NCBI GenBank assembly: GCA_016218495.1
Contig: JACRDU010000062.1
Span: 1-42,435 of the forward strand
Reading direction: 5' to 3'
DNA from: Elusimicrobiota bacterium
GTDB taxonomy: Bacteria; Elusimicrobiota; Elusimicrobia; UBA1565
DNA length: 42,435 nt
Shown here: piece by piece, positions 7,892 to 16,264 of the stretch
How positions within the stretch are numbered: the stretch's first letter is position 1
How the letters are laid out: each line of letters starts with the position of its first letter
Translations under genes and position numbers: made by a program
Notes under the pieces: model-generated
Databases searched by the model: none
The model's input: only the letters and a program-made list of their open reading frames with translations
Told to the model about the DNA's origin: nothing

Positions 7892-8825
7892 GGCCTACCG
7901 GCTCGCGCCGGGGGCCTGGTTCACGCGGGAGCCGCTGGAGATCGGCGCGCCCGGCCGTTCTACCCAGGTGACCGACCGCCGCGCGGGGCCCGCCGTGTTG
8001 GCGGCGCTCGACGCGGCCGAGGCGCAGGTCCTGCGCCGGAGGCGCGGGACCGGGGTGGCGCTGGACTTCCTGCTGGCGATCGGAGCCGTCGTTCGCGTCG
8101 ACGACAAGGCCGGCCAGGTCGCCCTCGCCCTGCGCGCTCTGTTCGGGATCCCGGGGGCCGGCTCGTGGGAGGAGGGGCGTCGCATCACCCGACAATGGCA
8201 TGTCCGCCGGTCCTGCCTCGACCCGGCCCTGACGGTCGCCCCCGGCGCGGCGCTGCCGGCGGCGTGGGCCCGGCGGACGGTCCGCCGCTTTTCCGGCCAC
8301 CCGCTGCCGTCCGGCGCGGTCGCGTCGCTGTTCCGGGCCGCCTACGGCTTCTCCTACGTCGAGGCGTTCAACGGCTGGGAACTGCCGCACCGCACCGTCC
8401 CCTCGGGGGGCGGCTTCTTCCCGCTCCGCTGGCGGTGGGCGGCCTTCGACCGCGCGGCGGGGACGGTCGCCGTGTGGGATTTCGACGGGTACCGGTTGCG
8501 GCGGACCCGCCTCCGCGTCCCGTTCGACGTCTTCCTGGAGCGGGCTTTCGTCCCCAACCCAGGGATCGCGTTCGGCGCCGCCGCCGGCCTCGCGCTCGTC
8601 ACCGCCGACCTCACGGGCTCGGCGCGGAAATCCGGCGGGTCCGCGTACCCCCTGGCGCTGCTGGAGGCGGGCCACGCCTGCCAGAACCCCGCCCTGGCGG
8701 CGCAGTCTGTCCCGGCGGGGACGTGCGAGCTGTGGGGCGTCCGCGCCGACTGGCTGTTGGGCGCGATGGGATGCGCCCCCGGCGAGCTGTTCATGAACGC
8801 GGTACTCGTCGGGGCGACGTCGTAA
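7860..8825 (+). CDS. SagB-like FMN-dependent azoline dehydrogenase
   Basis: A 321-aa nitroreductase-fold protein. ARRTVRRFS near residues 136-146, PSGGGFFPL in the middle and RKSGGSAYPLALLEAGHACQ (from about 257) correspond to the conserved blocks of SagB-type dehydrogenases, which oxidise thiazolines and oxazolines to aromatic azoles using FMN. It overlaps the peptidase gene and lies ten bases before the YcaO gene. Its presence predicts that the Cys-derived rings in the product are oxidised to thiazoles. The first 110 residues are less conserved. Confidence 0.85.
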   Translation: MSAGRPSSPGRAYRLAPGAWFTREPLEIGAPGRSTQVTDRRAGPAVLAALDAAEAQVLRRRRGTGVALDFLLAIGAVVRVDDKAGQVALALRALFGIPGAGSWEEGRRITRQWHVRRSCLDPALTVAPGAALPAAWARRTVRRFSGHPLPSGAVASLFRAAYGFSYVEAFNGWELPHRTVPSGGGFFPLRWRWAAFDRAAGTVAVWDFDGYRLRRTRLRVPFDVFLERAFVPNPGIAFGAAAGLALVTADLTGSARKSGGSAYPLALLEAGHACQNPALAAQSVPAGTCELWGVRADWLLGAMGCAPGELFMNAVLVGATS

Positions 8826-8835
8826 CCCATCTGGC

Positions 8836-10458
8836 ATGCTGCTGGTCCTCCAACACCGTTCCTACCTGCTCCGCCAGGGGTCGATCGCCGAGATTGCCGC
8901 CGGGTGGTCCGGCCGCGGGACGGCGCGCGCTGTGCGGGCGGCCGAGGCGATCCTGGGACGCCCGCTCTCCGCCTCGCGTCCCGTCCCGGGCCGCGGTGGC
9001 GTCCGCTTCCAGGACGCGTTCGCGTTCCTGTTCTGGCTGGCCAGGGATCCCGCGGCGGCGCTGGCGGGCGCCGCGACCGTCACGGTGGGGATGGGGGAGC
9101 GCGACGTCGCCTTCGCGGCCGGCCTCGCCCGGTACGCGGCGGCCGGCCTCTGCGCCGCTGTCCCGGCGGACGCGTACGACCTGCTCAGGCGGGCGCAGGA
9201 GGATCCGCGCCCCCGCCTTTGGGCGGAGGCCGACGCCGGGGAACGCCGGGAGGCCGTCCGCACCACCTGGTCGGGGATTCGGACGTTCTTTACCCGCGGA
9301 CGGACCGGGGCGACCGCCCGCCCCGACGACGACCCGGTCCCGCCGGTGGCGGTGACGGACATGACGCCGTCCGGCCCCGGGATCCCCTACCGCGCCGCCT
9401 ACGCCGCCTATCCCCCGTCGCCGGACGGCATCCTGTTCCAGGACGGGAAACCGCTGTCGGCCGGTTTCGACGTCGCCGATCCGGCGGCGGCTCGCGTCCG
9501 CGCCGAGGCGGAGGCCGTCGAGCGCGGCGCGTCCCAGTACCTCGACGGCGACCGCGAGCGCCGCGGGCGGCTGTCCGCGGACGAGGCAGCCCTGGCGAAC
9601 GCCGTGGCCGGGGCCGCCGTGTTCCGCGCGGGCGGGCTTCTCCCGGTCTACCCCGCTACCGGCCTCGGATCGGCCGCCGGCCGCCGGGTGCGGTTCCCGT
9701 CCGACCTGGTGCTATACCCGGGCACCGGGCGGGCGGGATACCAGGCCACCTCCAGCGGCGTCGCCGCCGGCCGCGACTGGGCGTCGGCCGCGACGGGGGC
9801 CCTGCTGGAACTGACGGAGCGCGACAGCCTCATGCTCGCGTGGGCGTCGCGGGAGCCGCTGCCGCGCTTCGTCCCGCGCGGGGAGGCCGCACGATTGGCC
9901 GCGTCCTTGGCCGCCCGTTTCGGCGGCGAACTGACCGTGCTCGACGCGACCCGCGGGAAGGGGATTCCCCACGTCCTGGCCGTCCTGCGCACGGGAGACG
10001 GGCGTGTCTGGTCGGGCGCCGCGGCCCACTTTTGCGCCGAGCGGGCGGCCCTGAAGGCTCTGTCGGAGGTCGCGGGGAGCATCGCGTTCGTCGGGCGGCC
10101 GCCCCGGGACATGACCGACGAGGGCGAGGTCCGATCCGTCAGCGACCACGCCGACTGGTATTCCCAACGGGGCCGCGCGAGCCACCTCGACGCCATGCTC
10201 GCGGGGCCGCGCTCCGACGGCCCGGAGGACGCGGCCGGCTCCACTGTGCCGTGGCTGGTGGAGCGCCTGGAAACTGCGGTCGGTGGGAGCTACTACCTTG
10301 CGGACCTCACCACGGCGTACGCCGCGGCGCGGGGCATCACGGTGGTGCGGGCCCTGAGCACGGACCTGGTGCCCATCTGGTTCGGCAGCGGCGCCGTGCT
10401 GCCGGTGGACAAGCGCCGATTGGGCGTCCGCCCGGCTTTCCTCCACTTTTTCAACTAA
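8836..10458 (+). CDS. YcaO-domain cyclodehydratase with unusual N-terminal domain
   Basis: A 540-aa protein. The YcaO core spans about 190-540, with SSGVAAGRDWASAATGALLE leading into ELTERDSLMLAW (about 326-337), the conserved ATP/Mg-binding segment, and AAHFCAERAALKALSEVAGS further on. YcaO enzymes phosphorylate a backbone amide so that Cys, Ser or Thr side chains cyclise to azolines. The N-terminal 190 residues do not show an E1/ThiF Rossmann motif and may be the substrate-recognition or scaffold part; no separate partner protein is encoded nearby. The C terminus (PAFLHFFN) lacks the PxPxP tail common in azole-forming YcaO proteins. It is the last gene of the operon, ending before a strong hairpin. 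Confidence 0.85.
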   Translation: MLLVLQHRSYLLRQGSIAEIAAGWSGRGTARAVRAAEAILGRPLSASRPVPGRGGVRFQDAFAFLFWLARDPAAALAGAATVTVGMGERDVAFAAGLARYAAAGLCAAVPADAYDLLRRAQEDPRPRLWAEADAGERREAVRTTWSGIRTFFTRGRTGATARPDDDPVPPVAVTDMTPSGPGIPYRAAYAAYPPSPDGILFQDGKPLSAGFDVADPAAARVRAEAEAVERGASQYLDGDRERRGRLSADEAALANAVAGAAVFRAGGLLPVYPATGLGSAAGRRVRFPSDLVLYPGTGRAGYQATSSGVAAGRDWASAATGALLELTERDSLMLAWASREPLPRFVPRGEAARLAASLAARFGGELTVLDATRGKGIPHVLAVLRTGDGRVWSGAAAHFCAERAALKALSEVAGSIAFVGRPPRDMTDEGEVRSVSDHADWYSQRGRASHLDAMLAGPRSDGPEDAAGSTVPWLVERLETAVGGSYYLADLTTAYAAARGITVVRALSTDLVPIWFGSGAVLPVDKRRLGVRPAFLHFFN

Positions 10459-10473
10459 CCGCCGCCCCCGAAC

Positions 10474-10495
10474 GGCGGGCCCCGAGGGGCCCGCC
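10474..10495. terminator. Bidirectional hairpin between convergent operons
   Basis: Perfect ten-base arms GGCGGGCCCC (10474-10483) and GGGGCCCGCC (10486-10495) with a GA loop. It lies 15 bases after the YcaO stop and 16 bases from the stop of the convergent gene ending at 10512. There is no T-run, so efficiency is uncertain. Confidence 0.65.
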
Positions 10496-10511
10496 TCCCG
10501 CTACCATGCGG

Positions 10512-11699
10512 TCACTTGGCGGTGACGGTGTAGATCCAGGAGCTTCCCCGTGGCGTGCCCGGTTCGTTGATCTGGATGCGGAACCGGGAGATCGGCCTCG
10601 CGAATGCGAACGTCACCTTCCCCGCCTCCGCGGTGGACGGGAGCGCGCCCGCCACGGATCCGTCGCGCGGGTCGATGACCTTGAGGGAGTCCGGGACGCT
10701 GAAAAAGTCGTAGCCGACGGTCACGCTGCCCACGGGGGCGCCGTTCACCTGGTAGTCGTGGACCTCGTATTCGCTCCCTTGCGCGTTCGCGGCGAACGTT
10801 TCCTGCCCGGCCTCGATCTTGCGCTCCACCATGACTGCGACGGGCGGCCCGGCCGGCGCGGCCTGGGGAGCCAGCCCGCCGATGGGCCACTTCTCCTCCA
10901 CCATCGAAGCGCCGTCCGGGCTGGGGAGTTCGCGCTTCGCCGCTGGAGCGGCTGACCCGCTCACTGCGGTGAGCGCCGCCCGGACCGAGGACTCGAAACC
11001 GAGGGACCTGGCCCCCACCTGGGAGCACCACTCCTGGACGAGCCACGCCTGCCGTTCCACCAGGTCGCGCGGCACCGACGGCCCGTCCAGCAGGCCCAGG
11101 GTGGCGACGAAGCGCGTCTCCCCGCCGGACCAACGGGGGAGCCCGCCCAGGCACAGGGAGCCCTGGGCGACGTTCGTCCGGCTGAGAGCGGCGGTCGGCC
11201 AGCGGTACCGGTTGTCGGCGAGCTGGTCGTTGCGGGGGTCGCGCGGATCCCGGTTGACCGGGGTGCCCACGAGGACGATGCCCGCGGGGGCCTTGGGCAG
11301 CCGGGTCGTCAGGTACGCCAGCAGGGCGGTCGGCGAGGCATATCCGCCCTGGACGCCCCCCGGGGGCTGGGCGAGGAGCGCCGATTTCAGGTCGTCGGCC
11401 AGACCCTCCAGGGACTGCTCGCGGGAATCGGCCCAGCCAGACAGCCAGCCGCCGGCCTTCTCCGCCTCGATTGATTTGGAGAGGGCCAGCTTGGCGGTGG
11501 AGCAGACGCGCAGGGTGTCGCCGCCCTTGACCTCCTGGGGGTTGAGCCACCAGTCGCGCACGGCGTCGATGGCGGCCTGCGCCTCGGCCTGGTCCGTGGC
11601 GGGCGCCAGGGCGACGACGTAGTCGCTCGGGAAGCAGTGGGCGGCTGCCCCCAGGATCAGGGCTGCGGCGCGGAGGGATGAGTTGATGACGTATCGCAT
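10512..11699 (-). CDS. Exported protein of unknown function
   Basis: A 395-aa protein with an N-terminal signal peptide (MRYVINSSLRAAALILGAAA) and no other clear membrane segment, so it is probably periplasmic or outer surface. Parts resemble an alpha/beta domain (DYVVALAPATD, AGIVLVGTPVNRDP) but no metal-site motif or family could be assigned. The C-terminal 130 residues look beta-rich. The start at 11699 is set by the signal peptide; longer in-frame extensions run into the upstream gene. It lies 28 bases downstream of the membrane protein gene, so the pair is probably an operon with linked roles in the envelope. Confidence 0.72.
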   Translation of the reverse strand: MRYVINSSLRAAALILGAAAHCFPSDYVVALAPATDQAEAQAAIDAVRDWWLNPQEVKGGDTLRVCSTAKLALSKSIEAEKAGGWLSGWADSREQSLEGLADDLKSALLAQPPGGVQGGYASPTALLAYLTTRLPKAPAGIVLVGTPVNRDPRDPRNDQLADNRYRWPTAALSRTNVAQGSLCLGGLPRWSGGETRFVATLGLLDGPSVPRDLVERQAWLVQEWCSQVGARSLGFESSVRAALTAVSGSAAPAAKRELPSPDGASMVEEKWPIGGLAPQAAPAGPPVAVMVERKIEAGQETFAANAQGSEYEVHDYQVNGAPVGSVTVGYDFFSVPDSLKVIDPRDGSVAGALPSTAEAGKVTFAFARPISRFRIQINEPGTPRGSSWIYTVTAK

Positions 11700-11727
11700 G
11701 GGGTCTCGTTTCGGGGGTGTAGGGTGG

Positions 11728-12774
11728 TCAGTTGACGACGGGGCGGGGGAGCGGCTGGGCCTCGGTGATCCTCCGGCGGAAGTCCGACAGGTATTCGCCG
11801 ACGAGGATCTCGGACACGCATTCGACGGCGTCGGTCGCCTCTTCGGCGAGGCACACGAGCCGACCGAGTTCCGCTTCGGCTTCCCTCCACCGTTCGTAAG
11901 CGGCATGGGCGGGTTCCCACTCCGGGTTGTTGACGGGGGTCCTGCTGCCGTTCGCGAGCTTCCACCGCCGATAGACGATGAACGCGCACGCGCAGATCTC
12001 GCACGCGATTTCGCATCCCAGCAGGACGCCCTTGCTCGGGGCCGCGGCCTGGGCCAGGCTCAATCGCGACGTCGCCGTGGCGGACAGGGACGACAACGCG
12101 ACGCCCAGCGCGGCGAGGGAGCCCAGCGCGGCCAGGCCGAAGGCCATCTTGAGCCTCGCCCGCCCCGCCGGGGTGAGGGTGGCCGCGGCCGACTCGATCA
12201 GCGCGGACGAGCCCGCCTTCGCGATGAAGATCTGGAGCACGGTCAGCAACGGGATGCCGGCCAGCGCCCACGGCATTTTCCCCAGGGGGGTCCCGTCCAG
12301 CATGCGGGAGAGGGTCCAGGTCATGAGGCAGGCGAAGCAGGTCGCCGCGACCCACAGGAGCACCTGTTCCGCCTTCTCCTTCGGCGGGGCCGTCTTCCAC
12401 GACCAGTCCGTCCGCAAGATGACCTGCGGGGTGGAGGTGAGCCTCGTCGCGGCGGCCTCCTTCGCCGCGCGGAAAGCCCTCATGGTGCTCTGGTTCGTCT
12501 CCTTGAAGTGCCGTGCGGCGGCCGCGACTTTCCCGCCGTGGAGGCGGCAGATGCCCTCCAGCCACCTCCTGCGGTCCGGTTCCCAGTTGTCGTGACGCAG
12601 GGCGTCCGCCTGCATCTGGGATAGGAGGTTCTGCCCCTCGATGAAATCCTTGGTGGATCGGTACAGGTGGTCTGGCGACAGCGGGCGGAGCTCGTGGCGT
12701 GCGTGGTCGAGCGCCGTTTCCGCCCTGGCCCATGCGCGTTCGGCCCGGCCGGAGAAGAACGGGATCAACCTCAT
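11728..12774 (-). CDS. Four-helix membrane protein of unknown function
   Basis: A 348-aa protein. A cytoplasmic, Arg-rich N-terminal region of about 130 residues is followed by four predicted membrane helices: near 133-155 (LLWVAATCFACLMTWTL), 165-190, 208-232 (AFGLAALGSLAALGVAL) and 248-270 (CEIACEICACAFIVY). A soluble helical tail follows. No transporter or kinase motif is visible. It is the first gene of the pair with the exported protein at 10512-11699, and lies downstream of an XRE regulator on the same strand. Confidence 0.68.
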   Translation of the reverse strand: MRLIPFFSGRAERAWARAETALDHARHELRPLSPDHLYRSTKDFIEGQNLLSQMQADALRHDNWEPDRRRWLEGICRLHGGKVAAAARHFKETNQSTMRAFRAAKEAAATRLTSTPQVILRTDWSWKTAPPKEKAEQVLLWVAATCFACLMTWTLSRMLDGTPLGKMPWALAGIPLLTVLQIFIAKAGSSALIESAAATLTPAGRARLKMAFGLAALGSLAALGVALSSLSATATSRLSLAQAAAPSKGVLLGCEIACEICACAFIVYRRWKLANGSRTPVNNPEWEPAHAAYERWREAEAELGRLVCLAEEATDAVECVSEILVGEYLSDFRRRITEAQPLPRPVVN

Positions 12775-13152
12775 GGCCTGATCCCCCGGGCGCCGGCCCT
12801 ATCCGGGAAGCGCAGGACCGCGAGCGCATTGGCAGCGGGATGGGTGTTCGCGGGCCGCCGCGGCGGCTCCGGATTGTCAAGGCGGCGAGGAGACGGAGGT
12901 GGCATGGGACGCTCCCACCGGCGCGCGGCCGGTACAGGGGTGGGCGCCTGCCGCCGGATTGGCAGCAAGCAGCCTGAGCAGAGCGTCGATCGGATCGGTT
13001 TCAGCGGGTCCGCCGTCCCCGGGGGACGGCGTTCAGGGAACCGATTGCTCCCCGGGGGATGGGAGGTGTCCCTCCACGGGCACACTCACCACCAGGTTGC
13101 ACGACCGGTGGGGCGCAGGCCTCCGCTATTACCGGGGGGGCGGCTCCTCCGG
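12775..13152. promoter_or_regulatory. 378-base non-coding region with paired palindromes
   Basis: No convincing coding sequence. It contains two copies of TCCCCGGGGGA, at 13016-13026 and 13049-13059, spaced 33 bases (about three helical turns). The first lies within a longer inverted repeat, CCGTCCCC / GGGGACGG (13013-13029). They lie between the XRE regulator stop and the start of the membrane-protein operon, so they could be operators for that operon. No consensus promoter was found with confidence. Confidence 0.4.
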
Positions 13153-13449
13153 TTATTTCCGAGCCTTGGCGGCGAGCTTCTCCCGCATTGTCTCGAATCG
13201 TTCCCGGATCATGGGCGGGGAGTGGGCCAAGGCCGCCAACTCGTCGAAGCGGTCGCGCTCGTCCGCGGTGATGTCCAGTGCCCGCGCCCAGGCTTCGAGC
13301 GCTTTGAGCGGCGGCGGCCGGACCCCCCGGAGAACCCGGGAAACGAACGAATGGGCGGACTGATGGCCCGTCATTCGCGCGAATTCGCGGACGCTGATCC
13401 CGCGGCTGCGAAGCCGCCCTCCCACGAAATCGCCAAACGACTCGGCCAT
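13153..13449 (-). CDS. XRE-like HTH regulator (copy 1)
   Basis: A 98-aa protein. Helix-turn-helix residues run through SVREFARMTGHQSAHSFVSR, followed by a dimerisation-like helical part (LEAWARALDITADERDRFDE). It is clearly homologous to the 102-aa regulator at 16265-16573: both begin MAE[ST]FG.F, share the SHSF/AHSF.[SY]RV segment, and end with a [ND]SP.[VM]. segment. It is divergent from the exported protein starting at 13595, and an inverted repeat lies between them, so it probably controls its own promoter and that of the neighbour. Confidence 0.78.
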   Translation of the reverse strand: MAESFGDFVGGRLRSRGISVREFARMTGHQSAHSFVSRVLRGVRPPPLKALEAWARALDITADERDRFDELAALAHSPPMIRERFETMREKLAAKARK

Positions 13450-13494
13450 CCCACCAATGTAGCGGCACTTTCTACGAACCTACCACCTGGGTCT

Positions 13495-13518
13495 TGTGGG
13501 CCCAAAATTGGGCCCACA
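13495..13518. promoter_or_regulatory. Inverted repeat, candidate operator of XRE copy 1
   Basis: Perfect 11-base arms TGTGGGCCCAA (13495-13505) and TTGGGCCCACA (13508-13518) with a two-base spacer. It sits 46 bases before the regulator start and about 77 bases before the divergent exported protein gene. Position between divergent genes favours an operator over a terminator. Confidence 0.55.
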
Positions 13519-13594
13519 CTTTCGGAAGCGCCTTTCAACCAAGGACCACCCCATGCGCCCCCGTTCCCTTTCCCCATCCCCAAGGAACTCCTCC

Positions 13595-14179
13595 ATGCGT
13601 TTTCCGCTCCTCGCCCTCGTCCTCCTGGCGGCGGCCCTGATGCCCGCCGCCGCCGTGGCGGCCGACCCGCCCGTCCCGGAGTTCGATGGCTGCTACCTCG
13701 TCCCCGTGAGCGGGCCGCTGGCCCAGGTCAAGGTGACGCAGCGTTTCACCTCCATGGTTGTCAAGCCGCCCATGAACATCACCGCGCTCATGGCGGAAAA
13801 AGACAGGTACTACGCCCTCGACGCGGCCAACGCGGCGACGGTCAAGGCGTCGGCCTTCCGCGGGCTGGCGGTGAAAGGGGGCGCCGACCGCTTCAAGTCC
13901 TTCGGGCTCTACCCGGTGGTCGAAGTGCGCCCCGCCAAGGAGGGGCTGACGCTCTTCGAAAACAAGGGGCCCGGCAAGGAGGACGGCGTCCTGCTCTTCG
14001 CGGGCGGGGCCCCGGCGGACGGCGGCGGATTGGCCGTCGGCAATTCCGCGGGGTTCGCCCTCCGCGCCAAGAGCCTCGCCCCCGACGCCTACTACTGGGA
14101 GCCGGAGGCGGCCCTCAAGCCGGGCAGGTACGTCTTCTGGGCCAATTCCGAGTTCTACTTCGTCACGGTCACGGAATGA
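13595..14179 (+). CDS. Small exported protein of unknown function
   Basis: A 194-aa protein. MRFPLLALVLLAAALMPAAA is a signal peptide with likely cleavage after AVA-A near residue 23. The mature part looks beta-rich (YYALDAANAATVKASAF, GRYVFWANSEFYFVTVTE) and has one Cys (GCYLVPV), with no catalytic motif. AAGGA lies ten bases before the ATG at 13595, and a second AAGGA precedes an in-frame ATG at 13553. I prefer 13595 because the signal peptide begins there. It is divergent from XRE copy 1. No family recognised. Confidence 0.72.
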   Translation: MRFPLLALVLLAAALMPAAAVAADPPVPEFDGCYLVPVSGPLAQVKVTQRFTSMVVKPPMNITALMAEKDRYYALDAANAATVKASAFRGLAVKGGADRFKSFGLYPVVEVRPAKEGLTLFENKGPGKEDGVLLFAGGAPADGGGLAVGNSAGFALRAKSLAPDAYYWEPEAALKPGRYVFWANSEFYFVTVTE

Positions 14180-14400
14180 CGACGGCCGCCGCCGGCAAGG
14201 GCAACGCGCGCCCCCATTGCCGGTGGCGTGGCACGAACATGCACGGAGCCGTCGGGCGGGAGATCGCCCGGCGGAGGCTGCTGCTGGGCAGGATGCGTTG
14301 CGCGTAGGCATGAGCGGCGCGCGGCGCCTCTGGCCGGAGTGGCGATCATCCCCGAGGTTAGCGGCCCTAGATTTCCCGGATCGACCTGAAGACTGAGCAT

Positions 14401-15144
14401 ATGCGACGGCGAGCTGTCATCCTGGGGTGTCCCTTCACGGCAGGTCAGCAGCCGTTGCCTGGCGTGGACGCTGATCTGCGGCTCCACCATGAGCACCTCC
14501 GCTCTGACGAGGGCGGCGCATGGGAAATCGAGGAAATCGAGATCGTCTCGGGTCCAACAGCCGCATCGGTCCAGTCGGCAATTGCCAGAGCCGGGACGGC
14601 TGATTTTGCCTATGTGACGTTTTCCGGCCACGGGGCGCAGGCGGCTGGGGTTATCGCCGAACACGCCGGGCTGTGCCTCGCGGACGGATCCATGATGCCA
14701 ACCTCGGCGTTATTCCCCGTCGCGGCGAGAAGCCTCATCATCGTCGACGCGTGCCGGGACATCATCGACGACCCCGGAGCCCAACTCACGGAGCGGTTGG
14801 CCAGGCACGAAGGGCTCCTCGGGATGATCGACAGCGACTACCGCCTGCGGTCCCGACGCATGTACGACGAGTTGGTCATGGCGAAAGGGAGCGGCTCGGT
14901 CCTGGTCACCGCATGCGCGGCCGGCCAGAACGCGGGCGATACGAGCCTTGGGGGTGCGTTTACGTTCTCGTTGATGCTGTCTCTGGTGGCGCGTTTCAAA
15001 ATCGGGACGGCCCTCTCTATCGCGTCGGCCGTGGAGTACGCCGGACGATGCTTGGCTGATGAGTTGGCAAGGCCGCAGCAGACGCCTGAATACCATAATG
15101 GCCGCAGCACGCTCCATTTCCCGTTCGCCGTGTGGCCCGAGTAG
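14401..15144 (+). CDS. Caspase-like (clan CD) cysteine protease
   Basis: A 247-aa protein with a compact caspase/metacaspase p20-like core. The catalytic dyad is visible as His77 in YVTFSGHGAQ and Cys118 in SLIIVDACRD, each at the end of a hydrophobic strand as the family requires. There is no fused effector or sensor domain, signal peptide or membrane helix, so it is a free cytoplasmic protease that would need a partner to activate it. Base composition is lower in GC than the flanks. It ends 43 bases from the convergent metallopeptidase gene. Bacterial caspase-like proteases occur in abortive-infection systems; that role here is inferred. Confidence 0.82.
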   Translation: MRRRAVILGCPFTAGQQPLPGVDADLRLHHEHLRSDEGGAWEIEEIEIVSGPTAASVQSAIARAGTADFAYVTFSGHGAQAAGVIAEHAGLCLADGSMMPTSALFPVAARSLIIVDACRDIIDDPGAQLTERLARHEGLLGMIDSDYRLRSRRMYDELVMAKGSGSVLVTACAAGQNAGDTSLGGAFTFSLMLSLVARFKIGTALSIASAVEYAGRCLADELARPQQTPEYHNGRSTLHFPFAVWPE

Positions 15145-15187
15145 CGTCGTTGCTTCCTGATTGCGCCAGTTGTCAGAAGGCGTCGTC

Positions 15188-16180
15188 TCATCCGATGGTG
15201 GCGGCTCGTTGCTCCTGCAATCGCTGGATTGCTGGCACCACCAATTGGTAAAACTGGAAGGAGTCTGGCAGCGTGTCGAGCGACGGCCAACCGCTGATCT
15301 CCGCATACAGAGTTCCGAAGGTCCGCCCTTTCGCCAGGGCCTCTTGCACAGCGGCCGTCAGTCGGTTTTCGTCCGACAGTTGGGTGCAGAGGCGCTGTTC
15401 GATGATGAATCGCCGCATGTTCGGGCTCGGGTACTCGTTTCGGCTGTACCGCAACGTGCTCCAAAAGCCGAACTGCCAATACAGGGCGACCGTGTTTGCG
15501 GTGAACGCGAGGGCCTCCGCCCGCGCCCTCGGGAAACCGTCGACATTCACCAATCCGTCCCGTACTTCGTCTATGATGGCGAGGACAATGCGGGCCGCCG
15601 CGCAGTCCGCGTCGCATTCGACGGCCTTGCGTTGCACGTCGCCCGGTTGGGCGTCATCCCATCCGTCGCTGTTGTCTGCGTCGGATGCCAGGGCCGCTGA
15701 TGATGCCCCGTCCTCGTCCACATCCATCCAGGTCATGTGTGGGCTCTCCTTCGGGAGGGTCAGGTGGCGGCACATGATATGGCCGAGTTCGTGGAACAGC
15801 AGCCATCCGTACACGAAATACCGGACGCAGGAGGCGAAACGCTCGTAGGCCATCATGTACGGGTCGTTGCTGCATTCCCGATAGAGACGCCGCATGCCTT
15901 CTTCGTCGAAGCTGTTGAGTACCCGCTCGGCCGCTCCGAGGCACAGGCCGATGGCATATTTCCGTCCCCCGACGGAATAGGCGACAGCGTTAACGATCGG
16001 TTTCGACAGAAGGTGGACCTCGATATCGCTGGCCCACGGGATATACGGCGCAGCCAATCGCACCAACTGGCGCATTTTCTCCAACATCGCGCGCAATTCG
16101 TGCTGCGCAGGATGGAGTTCGATCTCTCCCGGTTGCATGGGATGGCCGAGTTTGGCTTCGATCGAACGCGGGATGCTCAT
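15188..16180 (-). CDS. HELGH zinc metallopeptidase-like protein
   Basis: A 330-aa protein. WLLFHELGHIMCRH (126-139) gives the HExxH zinc site, and ECDADCAAARI (188-198) supplies a likely third ligand about 55 residues later, as in gluzincin-type peptidases. The N-terminal 120 residues and C-terminal 130 residues are not recognised. There is no signal peptide, so it is probably cytoplasmic; hydrophobic segments are short. AAGAGGT lies a few bases before the ATG. It is convergent with the caspase-like gene and shares its lower GC, so the two may have arrived together. Confidence 0.75.
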   Translation of the reverse strand: MSIPRSIEAKLGHPMQPGEIELHPAQHELRAMLEKMRQLVRLAAPYIPWASDIEVHLLSKPIVNAVAYSVGGRKYAIGLCLGAAERVLNSFDEEGMRRLYRECSNDPYMMAYERFASCVRYFVYGWLLFHELGHIMCRHLTLPKESPHMTWMDVDEDGASSAALASDADNSDGWDDAQPGDVQRKAVECDADCAAARIVLAIIDEVRDGLVNVDGFPRARAEALAFTANTVALYWQFGFWSTLRYSRNEYPSPNMRRFIIEQRLCTQLSDENRLTAAVQEALAKGRTFGTLYAEISGWPSLDTLPDSFQFYQLVVPAIQRLQEQRAATIG

Positions 16181-16264
16181 GTGACCTCTTGTGGATGTGG
16201 CGCCTTAGTAACCGACTTCCGGCTGGCGCCTATTGAATACGAAGCGGAAGGGGCAGGCAGAGAA

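Noticed and set aside
14180-14400. Possible small gene between the exported protein and the caspase-like gene
   Set aside because: No frame with a plausible start, ribosome site or motif was seen.
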